64,000 bases of DNA from Chitinophaga sp. LS1 (GTDB taxonomy: Bacteria; Bacteroidota; Bacteroidia; Chitinophagales; Chitinophagaceae). The stretch is taken from positions 4,404,501-4,468,500 of the forward strand of contig NZ_CP128362.1 in NCBI RefSeq assembly GCF_034274695.1, in the 5' to 3' direction. Made by a program: the position numbers and the translations under genes. The notes beneath the pieces were generated by a model. It saw nothing but the letters and a program-made list of their open reading frames with translations. It was not told the origin of the DNA and made no database searches. Shown here piece after piece: positions 1 to 8,502 of the stretch; the first letter of the stretch is position 1; each line of letters opens with the position of its first letter.

Positions 1-246
1 TTCAATGGAAAAGTAGTAGTACTGGTAGATGATGTGGCCAATTCAGGCAGAACAATGCTGTACGCACTGAAACCTTTGCTGGAATTCCTACCAAAGAAGA
101 TCCAGACGGCTGTACTGGTAGACCGTAAACATAAATCTTTCCCGCTGTCAGTGGATTTTGTGGGTTATTCTTTATCTACAGCACTCCAGGAGATGGTAAT
201 GGTCGATGTAGCAGGAGAGGTGATTCAGTCTGCTTACTTACAATAA
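1..246 (+). CDS. PyrR-like phosphoribosyltransferase, 3' part
   Basis: This is the C-terminal 81 codons of a type I phosphoribosyltransferase; the gene starts before the window. The visible part opens with the PRPP-binding signature VVVLVDDVANSGRTM (residues 5-19 of the fragment), where the paired Asp residues and the SGRT loop hold the ribose-5-phosphate. The following ALVDRKHKSFP and DFVGYSL segments resemble PyrR (uracil phosphoribosyltransferase / pyr regulator) more than Hpt or Apt. Whether it regulates pyrimidine genes or only salvages bases cannot be judged without the N-terminus. The gene ends with TAA and is followed 76 bases later by a strong terminator, so it is the last gene of its transcript. 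Confidence 0.75.
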   Translation, partial: FNGKVVVLVDDVANSGRTMLYALKPLLEFLPKKIQTAVLVDRKHKSFPLSVDFVGYSLSTALQEMVMVDVAGEVIQSAYLQ

Positions 247-322
247 CAATATTGACTATAAAAACATTCATGAAAGAGGGGATTCACCAACGGGGATAAA
301 CCTTATTTTCATAAAATAAAAG

Positions 323-358
323 GAGCGTGTATCAAAAGAAGATACACGCTCTTTTATT
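323..358 (+). terminator. Rho-independent terminator
   Basis: A perfect 11-bp stem (GAGCGTGTATC / GATACACGCTC) with a 7-base loop is followed by TTTTATT. It closes the phosphoribosyltransferase transcript and separates it from the convergent phosphohexomutase gene. Confidence 0.9.
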
Positions 359-419
359 CAGATGCCTCATGAAGCCAGGTTTCTATTTATTCGATTCTCA
401 GAGGTTTTATTTATGACAT

Positions 420-2144
420 TTATTTCAGTTTCATATCCTGAATGATCTCCTGGATCTTCGCATCCAGTGCCTGCGTAGCCGCCTCAAACCCTTCCGCACT
501 TTCCAGTTTCTGGTTCACGCTAAAATAGAACTTGATCTTCGGCTCTGTACCAGAAGGACGGGCAGAAATCTTACTACCGTCTTCAAGCACAAACTGCAGT
601 ACATTCGACTTAGGCAGGGTGATAGCTTTCATCTCACCGGTCTTCAGGTTTTTCACCTGTTGCAGCTGGTAATCGTAAGTAGTTACTACCGGCACACCAG
701 CAATCGTAGCAGGTGGATTTTCGCGGTACCCTTTCATCATATCAGCAATTTCGTCCGCACCTTTCATGCCTTTCTTGGTGATAGAGATCAGGTTTTCCTT
801 GTAATAACCATATTTTATATAGATGTCAATCAGCTGTTGGTAAAGGGTACGACCCTGGCCTGCAGCTACGGCAGCCATTTCACAAATCAGGGCTACGGAA
901 GCAATCGCGTCTTTGTCACGCACATTGTCACCGATCATGTAGCCATAAGACTCTTCACCACCACAAATGAACTGTTCTTTTCCTTCCTTGGTACGGATCA
1001 GTTCAGCGATCCATTTAAAACCAGTGAGTACATTGTAACAGTTTACATTGTTTTTGGCAGCAAATACGTCGATCAGGTCGGAGGTTACCACGGTTTTACA
1101 TACGTAATCCGTTGCACCTGCCAGTCCTTTTGCACGACGGCCTTCTATAATATAATTGAAGAGCAGTACGGCGGTCTGGTTACCATTCAGGAGGATCCAT
1201 TCCCCTTTCAGGTCCTTCACAGCGATACCTACGCGGTCAGAATCAGGATCGGTACCCAGCAGGATAGCGGCATCCAGTTCCTTTGCCTTCTTCAGACCAA
1301 TGCTCATGGCTTCAGATTCTTCCGGGTTGGGATAGACCACGGTTGGGAAGTTGCCATTTGGGGTCGCCTGTTCTTCTACCACATGTACATTGGTAAAACC
1401 AAAGCGTTTCAGCGTCTCAGGGACCAGGGTGATACCGGTACCATGGATAGGCGTATATACGATTTTAAGATCTTTCTGTGCCGCAATTGCTTCAGGCTGA
1501 ATACTCAGGCCTTTCAGCATCTGCATGTAAGCTTCGTCTATTTCAGTGCTGATCGGATGGATGTTTGCTTCACCACCAGACCATTTCACATCTTCCACAT
1601 TGGCGATTTTCTCTACTTCGCGGATCACGTTCTTGTCGTGAGGCGGAATGAGCTGGGCGCCATCGTCCCAATATGCTTTATAGCCGTTATATTCTTTAGG
1701 ATTATGCGATGCTGTCAGTACGATACCACCTTTGCATTTGAGATGACGGATGGTGAACGATAGCTCCGGAGTAGGGCGGAGACTTTCGAAAAGGTATACT
1801 TTGATACCATTTGCAGCCATAACGTTGGCAGCCACTTCGGCAAAGAAACGGCTGTTGTTGCGACTGTCGTGTGCAATCGCGATTTTGATTTCATCCGTGA
1901 AAGCCTGTTTCAGGTAGTTGGCAAAACCCTGAGTAGCCATACCCACTGTGTATTTGTTCATACGGTTGGTACCTACGCCCATGATACCGCGTAGACCGCC
2001 CGTGCCAAATTCAAGGTTACGGTAAAAGGAATCAGCCAGTTCATCGGGGTTTTCCTGCTGCAATTTTTTGATAGCGGATACCGTCTCCGCATCAAACTGG
2101 CCGTTCAGCCATTGTGATACCTTACTTTCGATTACATTATCCAT
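420..2144 (-). CDS. phosphoglucomutase/phosphomannomutase (phosphohexomutase)
   Basis: Alpha-D-phosphohexomutase of 574 residues, interconverting hexose 1- and 6-phosphates in the cytoplasm. All four family motifs are present: the phosphoserine loop TASHNP (Ser146), the metal loop GTDPDSDR (Asp299, 301, 303), the sugar-binding GGEESYGY (about 395-402) and the phosphate-binding RPSGTEPK (about 529-536). Length and motif spacing fit the bacterial PGM/PMM group whose substrate may be glucose-1-P, mannose-1-P or ribose-1-P; the sequence does not settle which. I chose ATG at 2144 because an upstream TTG (2183) adds only 13 residues before the conserved N-terminus. The gene stands alone, convergent with the phosphoribosyltransferase and divergent from pcm. 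Confidence 0.93.
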   Translation of the reverse strand: MDNVIESKVSQWLNGQFDAETVSAIKKLQQENPDELADSFYRNLEFGTGGLRGIMGVGTNRMNKYTVGMATQGFANYLKQAFTDEIKIAIAHDSRNNSRFFAEVAANVMAANGIKVYLFESLRPTPELSFTIRHLKCKGGIVLTASHNPKEYNGYKAYWDDGAQLIPPHDKNVIREVEKIANVEDVKWSGGEANIHPISTEIDEAYMQMLKGLSIQPEAIAAQKDLKIVYTPIHGTGITLVPETLKRFGFTNVHVVEEQATPNGNFPTVVYPNPEESEAMSIGLKKAKELDAAILLGTDPDSDRVGIAVKDLKGEWILLNGNQTAVLLFNYIIEGRRAKGLAGATDYVCKTVVTSDLIDVFAAKNNVNCYNVLTGFKWIAELIRTKEGKEQFICGGEESYGYMIGDNVRDKDAIASVALICEMAAVAAGQGRTLYQQLIDIYIKYGYYKENLISITKKGMKGADEIADMMKGYRENPPATIAGVPVVTTYDYQLQQVKNLKTGEMKAITLPKSNVLQFVLEDGSKISARPSGTEPKIKFYFSVNQKLESAEGFEAATQALDAKIQEIIQDMKLK

Positions 2145-2317
2145 AAAAAAATTGGGTTTGTCTGAAAATTGTGTCAGAAACAAGATTGTAAATTAAAGCT
2201 AAAATCCTGAAATATGGCGCTACAATTTGGCGCTACAATTTGGCACCAGGTGGAGGGATATGCAATTATTGCACCATATTCAACTGTAATGGGGATAAAT
2301 AGAAATTCCCATAGGTT

Positions 2318-2347
2318 ATTGAAAGTGGGGGGTATTGCCTATTTTTG
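2318..2347 (+). promoter_or_regulatory. candidate -33/-7 promoter of pcm
   Basis: ATTG (2318-2321) and TATTTTTG (2340-2347) fit the Bacteroidota promoter pattern TTTG-N18-21-TAnnTTTG with an 18-base spacer. The -7 element ends only 5 bases before the pcm ATG at 2353, so transcription would begin at or beside the start codon. Confidence 0.5.
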
Positions 2348-2352
2348 TGTGT

Positions 2353-3009
2353 ATGAGGCGGTACGAAGACTCCTATAAACAAAAAGGATTACGCAAGCAG
2401 CTGGTAGATACTATCCGGCAAAAGGGCATAACAGACCAAAGCGTTTTAGCAGCTATCAATAACATTCCCCGGCATTATTTCCTGGATACGGCATTCGAAA
2501 GCATTGCTTATGAGGATAGGGCATTCCCCATCGGGGAGGGGCAGACTATTTCCCAACCTTATACTGTGGCCTACCAGACACAGTTGCTGGAAGTAAAGCC
2601 ATTTGAAAAGGTGCTGGAAATAGGTACCGGTAGTGCTTACCAGGCCTGTGTGCTGGCTGAACTGAAGGCGATGATCTTCACGATCGAACGTCAGAAACGC
2701 CTCTTTGACCAGGTAAAGCTGTTTCCTTTTAAAGCAAAGTATCCTAATCTCCGGTTCTTTTATGGAGATGGGTATGAAGGTCTCCCTACCTATGCACCTT
2801 TTGACAAGGTCCTTGTCACCGCAGCGGCCCCCCAGATCCCGGAGCGCCTGTTGCAGCAGATGAAGGTCGGTGGCAAAATGGTGATTCCTGTCGGCGGACA
2901 GGAAGTGCAACGTATGTTGCGCATTACTAAGGTAAGTGAGTCAGATTATGAGCAGGAGATGTTTGACAATTTCTCGTTTGTTCCGATGCTGGCAGGGAAA
3001 AAAGCCTGA
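2353..3009 (+). CDS. pcm: protein-L-isoaspartate O-methyltransferase
   Basis: Repair enzyme of 218 residues that methylates L-isoaspartyl residues of damaged proteins with S-adenosylmethionine. It has the PCMT fold: an N-terminal helical part with the substrate-side segment RAFPIGEGQTISQPY (about 56-70), SAM motif I EIGTGSAYQ (89-97) and motif II DKVLVTAAAP (151-160). The C-terminus is that of the short bacterial form. ATG 2353 is preferred to TTG 2335, since the extra six residues are hydrophobic and not conserved in the family. The gene is divergent from the phosphohexomutase and convergent with the barrel gene downstream, 9 bases from its stop. Confidence 0.93.
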   Translation: MRRYEDSYKQKGLRKQLVDTIRQKGITDQSVLAAINNIPRHYFLDTAFESIAYEDRAFPIGEGQTISQPYTVAYQTQLLEVKPFEKVLEIGTGSAYQACVLAELKAMIFTIERQKRLFDQVKLFPFKAKYPNLRFFYGDGYEGLPTYAPFDKVLVTAAAPQIPERLLQQMKVGGKMVIPVGGQEVQRMLRITKVSESDYEQEMFDNFSFVPMLAGKKA

Positions 3010-3018
3010 TGACGGGGT

Positions 3019-5457
3019 TTATAACCTGTCGTTTTGTTGTTTTTTGTCCTCAGTTTCCGGCGTTTCTTCCTGATCTTCCGGTTTCTTCTTTCTTTTGAAT
3101 AAGTTTGGATCCATCTTTCCAAAACGGTAACGGATATTCAGCCTGATAAAACGGGTCATCCTCTTACGGCTGTAGTCCTGTATAAAGGCATCAGTTTCGT
3201 AGTGGGAGCTGTATTGCTGTGTATTTAATATATCGGAGATATTGAGAGAGATGGCCAGTGCATTGTTCTTCAGCATTTCTTTCCGCACCCCCATGTCAAT
3301 GCCGTTCATCGCTTTGAAGGTACCCTGTGGCTGTACGCGGGGTGACCGGTAGTGAGCGTTCATTTGTATATTAAAACGGCCGGGCAGGCGGCAATTTGAG
3401 TTCACATTGATGCCCCAGGAGAAATATTCATTGCTGATGGCGGTGCCGGTCAGTTTGCTGTATTCCAGGTTCAGGTTACTGGATACATTCCAGCCTTTGA
3501 GGATGTGGAGGTTGTAGGTAAAGTTAGCTCCCCAGTCTTTGTCTGTAGCCAGGTTCATGGGTTTGGTCGTGGTGATGCCGGTAGTGGTATCCAACACACT
3601 GATGCGGTCAATGTCGTCATTGGCCTGGGAATAGTATACCCCGGTGTTCAGGAAATCTTTTGAACCAGGGTAATATCTTGAGTAGTTCATTTCGAACTTA
3701 TGGGTCAGGGATGGGCGTAAAGCCGGGTTACCCACGCGGATGTTCTGTGGGTCGGAGTTGTTGACGTAGGGGAGGAGCTGGTCAAAATTCGGCCTGTCTA
3801 TGCGGGTAGAATAGTTGAAGATCAGGCTTTGGTCCTGGTTATGTGGCAGGTTGTATTTCAGGAATACGCTGGGAAATACGTTGAAGAATTTATTATTCAC
3901 CGAAGTATCCTTGGTGTAGGAGTAGCCATTGAGATAGGCCTGTTCTACCCGGGTGCCGACCATGTAGCCGAGGTTACCGATGGCGTTGGATACATTGACG
4001 TAGGCGCCGTAAATGTCTTCCTTATAATAATAGGTATTGGAGAGCAGGCTGCTGGTCTGGTATTCCATGGAGTCCCAGTTGTAGACCTGTGCGTTATAGT
4101 CGTTGTTGTTATTGCGTAGCGTGATTTTACCTCCTGTTTCGAATTTTCCTTTTTTCCCGAATGGGGTGGTATAGTCTGTCTGGATGTTCCAGAATTTATT
4201 TTGAGAGCGGCCGGTATTCGCCTGCAGAGTAGGGTTGGCGGCAGTGTTATACTTAGTGAAGTAGTTACTGTTGCTATTGCCTTTGTTGTTGCTATAGCTC
4301 ACGTAGGCTGTCCATTCTTCATTCTGCCTGCTGGTAGTATGGCGGAAATTGAAGGCGGTGTTATTGTTGGGGTTTTTATTACCGCTGGTATTATGTCTTT
4401 CACCTGATTTGACAGGGTCTTTGACCTGGTTGAGGTAATCGAGCAAAATGTTGTCTTCGCTGTTACCGCCGCTACTGCTAAAGCCTTCGGAGAGGGTGAA
4501 CGTATTATACTCACCGAGGTAATAGTCGAGTCCAATACGGCCGCCGTTTTGGTGACTGGTGTTCTTATTATGGCTATCCTGTGTAAAGAACCAGGAGCCG
4601 GAAGTATCGGCGATCAGGTTCTGGCGGTAGCTATAGCCGGAGCCGGTGGTAGATTCGTAGCGGCCATTGTAGTTACCAAAGAAGTTGAATTTCTTCAGTC
4701 TTAAGCTGGCGTTTGCCGTGCCGTTGACTTGTCCTCTTGTTGCTACGCCGGCGTTGAACATGACATTGTAGCCGATAGCTTTATCTTTTTTCAGCACGAT
4801 GTTGATGATACCGCCACCGCCGTTGGCTTCGAATTTAGCAGAGGGGTTGTTGATCACTTCAACTCTGTCGATCGTCTCTGCGGGAATCATTTGCAGGGCT
4901 GTTTTAGCATCTCCAAAGGGGGAGGGCTTGCCGTCTACATAGATGGTGACGCTTTTGCCACGGAGGGTAACGTTATCGTCTATATCCACGTCCACGCTGG
5001 GAATGTTTTTTAGAATATCAGTGCCTGTACCTCCTTCGGCGGTTACGAAAGCGCCGGCGTCGAATACCTGTCTGTCGATCTGCATAGAGAACGCGGGCTT
5101 TTCGGATTTGATTTCGACGGTCGCGAGGACTTTGCCGGTGGGGGTGAGCTTTAGGGTGCCCAACGGTTTATTGGTTGTAATGTTTTTATAGAGGTTGTCG
5201 TAACCCATGAAGGTGATACGGAGGATGTAGTGGCCGGTTTGCAGCGGGTTGAAGCTGAAAGTACCATCTGGTTGGGTGTACATCCCTGTGAGCACGGAAG
5301 AATCTTTTTCCTGTAGGATGACTACGGAAGCATATTCAACGGGCTTGCCGGTGCTGGCGTCTATGGCTTTGCCGGTCAGCTTGTTGGTGGTTTGGGCTAC
5401 TACAGATACATAACAGGTGGCCAGGACCGCTGTTATTATTAACAGGGAATACCGCAT
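3019..5457 (-). CDS. TonB-receptor-like outer-membrane barrel protein with carboxypeptidase-regulatory domain
   Basis: Outer-membrane protein of 812 residues. A signal peptide (1-21) is followed by a CarboxypepD_reg-like beta-sandwich (about 24-105; GKAIDASTGKPVEYASVV), a plug-like domain (about 125-225; the segment around EVINNPSAKFEANGGGGI is typical) and a long barrel rich in Asn, Tyr and Gly of the OMP_b-brl_3 type found only in Bacteroidota. The C-terminus is a charged Lys/Glu tail rather than the usual terminal Phe. Substrate is unknown. It is not next to a SusD or sigma gene, so it is not a SusC. It lies convergent with pcm. Confidence 0.85.
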   Translation of the reverse strand: MRYSLLIITAVLATCYVSVVAQTTNKLTGKAIDASTGKPVEYASVVILQEKDSSVLTGMYTQPDGTFSFNPLQTGHYILRITFMGYDNLYKNITTNKPLGTLKLTPTGKVLATVEIKSEKPAFSMQIDRQVFDAGAFVTAEGGTGTDILKNIPSVDVDIDDNVTLRGKSVTIYVDGKPSPFGDAKTALQMIPAETIDRVEVINNPSAKFEANGGGGIINIVLKKDKAIGYNVMFNAGVATRGQVNGTANASLRLKKFNFFGNYNGRYESTTGSGYSYRQNLIADTSGSWFFTQDSHNKNTSHQNGGRIGLDYYLGEYNTFTLSEGFSSSGGNSEDNILLDYLNQVKDPVKSGERHNTSGNKNPNNNTAFNFRHTTSRQNEEWTAYVSYSNNKGNSNSNYFTKYNTAANPTLQANTGRSQNKFWNIQTDYTTPFGKKGKFETGGKITLRNNNNDYNAQVYNWDSMEYQTSSLLSNTYYYKEDIYGAYVNVSNAIGNLGYMVGTRVEQAYLNGYSYTKDTSVNNKFFNVFPSVFLKYNLPHNQDQSLIFNYSTRIDRPNFDQLLPYVNNSDPQNIRVGNPALRPSLTHKFEMNYSRYYPGSKDFLNTGVYYSQANDDIDRISVLDTTTGITTTKPMNLATDKDWGANFTYNLHILKGWNVSSNLNLEYSKLTGTAISNEYFSWGINVNSNCRLPGRFNIQMNAHYRSPRVQPQGTFKAMNGIDMGVRKEMLKNNALAISLNISDILNTQQYSSHYETDAFIQDYSRKRMTRFIRLNIRYRFGKMDPNLFKRKKKPEDQEETPETEDKKQQNDRL

Positions 5458-5569
5458 TGAAAGAAAGTTGAGACCGTAACAAATATATTGGTAGTGGGGG
5501 GGAATAGGGAGGGGAAAATGATGAAAGGTGAGGATTAGGGGTGTGAGGGAGAAAAAAGTTCTAAAAATA

Positions 5570-5603
5570 TTTGGAAGTAGAGAATTGTTTTACTTATCTT
5601 TGC
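5570..5603 (+). promoter_or_regulatory. promoter of the first tRNA-His gene
   Basis: TTTG (5570-5573) and TATCTTTGC (5595-5603) are separated by 21 bases, an excellent match to the Bacteroidota -33/-7 consensus. The tRNA begins 16 bases downstream of the -7 box. Confidence 0.75.
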
Positions 5604-5618
5604 AATCCCAATTCAAAC

Positions 5619-5693
5619 GGTGGTTGTAGCTCAGTTGGTTAGAGCACTAGATTGTGGTTCTAGGGGTCGTGGGTTCGAACCCCATCATCCACC
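5619..5693 (+). tRNA. tRNA-His (GTG)
   Basis: Complete cloverleaf with anticodon GTG at 5654-5656 and T loop TTCGAAC. The extra G(-1) typical of tRNA-His is at 5619 opposite C73 at 5693. CCA is not encoded. The acceptor stem has a U5-U68 mismatch (5624 and 5688) that recurs in the second copy at 19763. The anticodon stem has a U28-A42 pair where the second copy has C-G. Confidence 0.95.
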
Positions 5694-5712
5694 CTAATGG
5701 GAACTTCCCTGA

Positions 5713-5748
5713 TAAGGGCTTCTGTATACAGAAGCCCTTATTCTTTTA
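5713..5748 (+). terminator. terminator after tRNA-His
   Basis: A 12-bp perfect stem (TAAGGGCTTCTG / CAGAAGCCCTTA) with loop TATA is followed by TTCTTTT. A diverged copy follows the second tRNA-His gene. Confidence 0.9.
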
Positions 5749-5815
5749 GTTTTAATCTGTTTTGAACGAAAAAAGGATCAGGTTGAAAACTTGGGAATTT
5801 TGTTGTTACGCATAA

Positions 5816-6225
5816 ATTTTAGATAGTCTAAATAGGAAGAATTCTACATCTCTTACACCGAAAAAAGCTTCCAATGCAGGAAGACCAGGTTATCCTTATA
5901 ATGTTGTAATGCACACCGGAGAGAAAAGCCCCATATACTAGTTATAAAATTGTCTCCGGAAGATGTTCAGTAGTTTATAAGTAAAAAGATTCAAAAATAT
6001 GGTCTGTATATTTTTGACATTGAATTGAAGGATAAAAAAGCCGCACAGTACAAAGAGATGGCTCATTGTGTCTTTGGGTACTTTTCAGGTAGAAAATTTA
6101 TATGGCTGTATAATAAAAGAAATGTAAATCTTAATAAGATGAGTTGGATACATGGTCATTATAGAAGAAGAGACGGTGTATATTTAAGTTGTCATTGGAG
6201 GACAAAAATTATTTCATTAAATTAA
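5816..6225 (+). pseudogene. decayed gene remnant, function unknown
   Basis: A continuous protein-like reading can be followed across three frames. Frame one runs from 5816 to a TAG at 5939-5941 (ending GRPGYPYNVVMHTGEKSPIY). A second frame continues from 5943 (YKIVSGRCSVVYK) to a TAA at 5982-5984. A third, open from 5974, gives about 80 residues ending HWRTKIISLN at 6225. Two frameshifts, one in an A-run, explain the pattern. I do not recognise the family; the small basic Cys/His/Trp-containing tail resembles a C-terminal domain rather than a whole protein. The stretch is AT-rich and sits just after tRNA-His, a usual site of insertion. That it was once one gene is inference. Confidence 0.45.
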
Positions 6226-6292
6226 ATCCTGAATGAGCAATATTTTGAATTTTTATACTTTTTATATACATTTCTGCTGAAATTGGCAATAA

Positions 6293-6889
6293 ATGGGTAA
6301 GAAGAATCTTCAATATGAGTCCGATGAATACTTGCTTGATTTAATCAGACTTAATGACGATCATGCTGCATTTTCCATGTTATATGAACGATATTGGAAT
6401 AAACTCCTGGCCATTTCATTCAATCTCACAAATGATAAAAGTGTCTCAAAGGAAATTGTCCAGGAAATTTTTATCAGCTTATGGAATCGCAGAAATTCAC
6501 TGGAAATTAAAAATTTAAACAATTATTTAGCCACAGCAGTAAAATTTGCTTTCTTTGACTTTATTGAAAAAGAAAGAAGAAGACGTGTATTGGCATCAGC
6601 AAAATTTGGAGAAAGAGAAGAAGCGGAATTAGATTTAGGAATCGAGGCACTTTTTATGAAGGAATATCTTACCAGCCTTTTGACTTCCCTACCTGAAAAA
6701 TGCAGGCTTATCGTAACTTATAGCCGTATTCATGACATGAGTAATTCGGCGATAGCAGAAAAATTGAACATTTCTGAAAAGACGGTGGAAGGCCATCTCA
6801 CTAAAGGACTAAAACTGCTAAGATCGAATTTTAAAAATCGCAGGTCACTGGCGGTTTTGCCTATTCTCCTTTACCTGCATTCTTTGTAG
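6293..6889 (+). CDS. ECF RNA polymerase sigma factor (locus A)
   Basis: Sigma-70 factor of 198 residues in the Bacteroidota FecI-like group that controls SusC/SusD loci. Region 2 spans about residues 25-93 (ERYWNKLLAISFNLT, then EIVQEIFISLWNRR) and region 4 about 125-175 (LPEKCRLIVTYSR and the helix-turn-helix ISEKTVEGHLTKGL). It has no region 3 or 1.1. It is followed by fecR after 245 bases. By family logic it is held by FecR and released when the TonB receptor of the locus binds its ligand. The gene is clearly more AT-rich than the housekeeping genes, which suggests acquisition from elsewhere. Confidence 0.92.
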   Translation: MGKKNLQYESDEYLLDLIRLNDDHAAFSMLYERYWNKLLAISFNLTNDKSVSKEIVQEIFISLWNRRNSLEIKNLNNYLATAVKFAFFDFIEKERRRRVLASAKFGEREEAELDLGIEALFMKEYLTSLLTSLPEKCRLIVTYSRIHDMSNSAIAEKLNISEKTVEGHLTKGLKLLRSNFKNRRSLAVLPILLYLHSL

Positions 6890-7134
6890 CAGGCGCTAGT
6901 ATATTCGCATATATACTATAATATAGTCACAATCTTTTATTCAACCCTCCTGTTCCACACCGCCCCCAACATTAGCAAAGCCCATCGTCTAATAAATATC
7001 GTTAGTAAAAGTATGTGATTTATACTATTTCATCCATGAAATACGAAAGCTAACATAAAATTAAAATTATTTTAACCTGAGCAAGGGTTTAGCCCCTGGT
7101 TATCCTACTTATAATTATAGCCAATGTTAAACAT

Positions 7135-8280
7135 ATGCAAATTGATGAGTTAGAAATATTAGTCCATAAATATTTGAATGGTACTGCTACTCAAAGTGAA
7201 ATTCAGTTGCTAAACCAGTGGTATCAACAAGAACAGCTAGTCAATAAGGTATGGGAAGCCGATTCTTTAGATGAAGAAAGGGTCATTAAAACTGAAATAT
7301 TCGAAGTAATCATGAACCGAACTGGCATACAACCAGACAGGCAACCTGTTCGGCGACTATGGTTTCCACTTACTGCCGCGGCTTCTGTCCTTTTACTCAT
7401 TTGTGCCGGCTTTTATTTTTATATGCCCAACAGGAAAGCTGGTACCCAGGAGGCCAGTCTTCTTCATAATGATGCACTTCCAGGTTCAAACGGAGCAATT
7501 TTGACACTGGCCAACGGGCAAAAAATTCAGTTGGGAAAGGGTGTCATAATTAAGCCAGATATTGAAAACACTGACAGAATAAAAAAATATGGCGACAGCA
7601 TTGTCGTTTACAGTTCATCAAACGAAGGTCAGATGAGCGCCACAGCATACAATACCATCACTACACCGAATGGGAAACAGTTCCATATTGTATTGCCGGA
7701 TGGTACCAAAGTATTTATGAATGCAGCGTCAAGCCTGCAATATCCATTGGCTTTCAGTGGATCTGAACGGGTAGTAAAACTTACCGGGGAAGCTTATTTT
7801 GAAGTGGTTCATAATAGCCGGATGCCTTTTAAAGTGCAGGTAGACAAACAGGTAGTAGAAGACATAGGTACTGAATTTAATATCAATAGCTATAACGATA
7901 ATGGGGCGATAGCAGTGACAGTACTGGAAGGAAGCGCCAAAGTCCAGGTAAATAAAAATGCTGTCACCTTAACGCCGGGACAACAGGCGCTGACCGAGAC
8001 AGGGAATGATCAAATCAAGGTTCAGTCTGCAGATACTGAATCTGTGCTGGCCTGGAAAAATGGATTATTCCATTTTAACGATGCAAGTATCGATCTCGTA
8101 CTTAAGCAACTGGCAAGATGGTATGACCTGGAAGTAATTTATGAGGGCAGCATACCTAAAAAGACTATCGATGGTGAAATATACAGGGACGTTAAATTTT
8201 CAGAAGTTTTCATGATTCTAAAAGCACTTCAGATTAATTACAGAATCGAGGGACGTAAAGTAATTATCAAAGCATCATAA
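7135..8280 (+). CDS. FecR-family anti-sigma factor (locus A)
   Basis: Inner-membrane signal transducer of 381 residues. The cytoplasmic N-terminus (1-70, sigma-binding) is followed by one transmembrane helix (about 75-97), a periplasmic FecR domain (about 170-265; TPNGKQFHIVLPDGTKVFMN and LTGEAYFEV are hallmark segments) and a C-terminal DUF4974 domain (about 315-380; LARWYDLEVIYEG). DUF4974 is thought to contact the STN domain of the partner receptor. The partners here are the sigma gene upstream and the SusC gene downstream. Confidence 0.92.
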   Translation: MQIDELEILVHKYLNGTATQSEIQLLNQWYQQEQLVNKVWEADSLDEERVIKTEIFEVIMNRTGIQPDRQPVRRLWFPLTAAASVLLLICAGFYFYMPNRKAGTQEASLLHNDALPGSNGAILTLANGQKIQLGKGVIIKPDIENTDRIKKYGDSIVVYSSSNEGQMSATAYNTITTPNGKQFHIVLPDGTKVFMNAASSLQYPLAFSGSERVVKLTGEAYFEVVHNSRMPFKVQVDKQVVEDIGTEFNINSYNDNGAIAVTVLEGSAKVQVNKNAVTLTPGQQALTETGNDQIKVQSADTESVLAWKNGLFHFNDASIDLVLKQLARWYDLEVIYEGSIPKKTIDGEIYRDVKFSEVFMILKALQINYRIEGRKVIIKAS

Positions 8281-8385
8281 TCAATACCAACCAATAAAAT
8301 CATCAATCAATTTTTTAATTCATCAAATGATCTGACAGCAGGCGCCACAAATTTTTTGTAAATCCGGCAGATGGCCGAAAAAAAA

Positions 8386-8414
8386 CCGTGATAGTGTCGG
8401 AAGCACTATCACGG
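8386..8414 (-). terminator. hairpin between fecR and susC, oriented as a minus-strand terminator
   Basis: A perfect 11-bp stem (CCGTGATAGTG / CACTATCACGG) has a 7-base loop and is preceded on the plus strand by a run of nine A. Read on the minus strand it is an intrinsic terminator with a U-tract. No minus-strand gene ends here, so it may block antisense transcription or act as a leader structure in the susC mRNA. A matching hairpin lies at 44302-44335 in locus B. Confidence 0.6.
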
Positions 8415-8502
8415 CAGGACGATTGGTTTTATGGACTCTGGGGGTTCCATAGCCACATTTAGCATTCATACTATTTTATTAACCAATTCAATCAGCAAAT
8501 TA

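Noticed and set aside
660..1763. Long (367-codon) open frame antisense to the phosphohexomutase gene
   Set aside because: It mirrors a strongly conserved enzyme gene, has no recognisable domain and no sensible start; a by-product of codon bias.
2446..2910. Antisense frame of 154 codons within pcm
   Set aside because: It lies wholly inside an identified gene and its translation is Cys/His-rich without domain structure.
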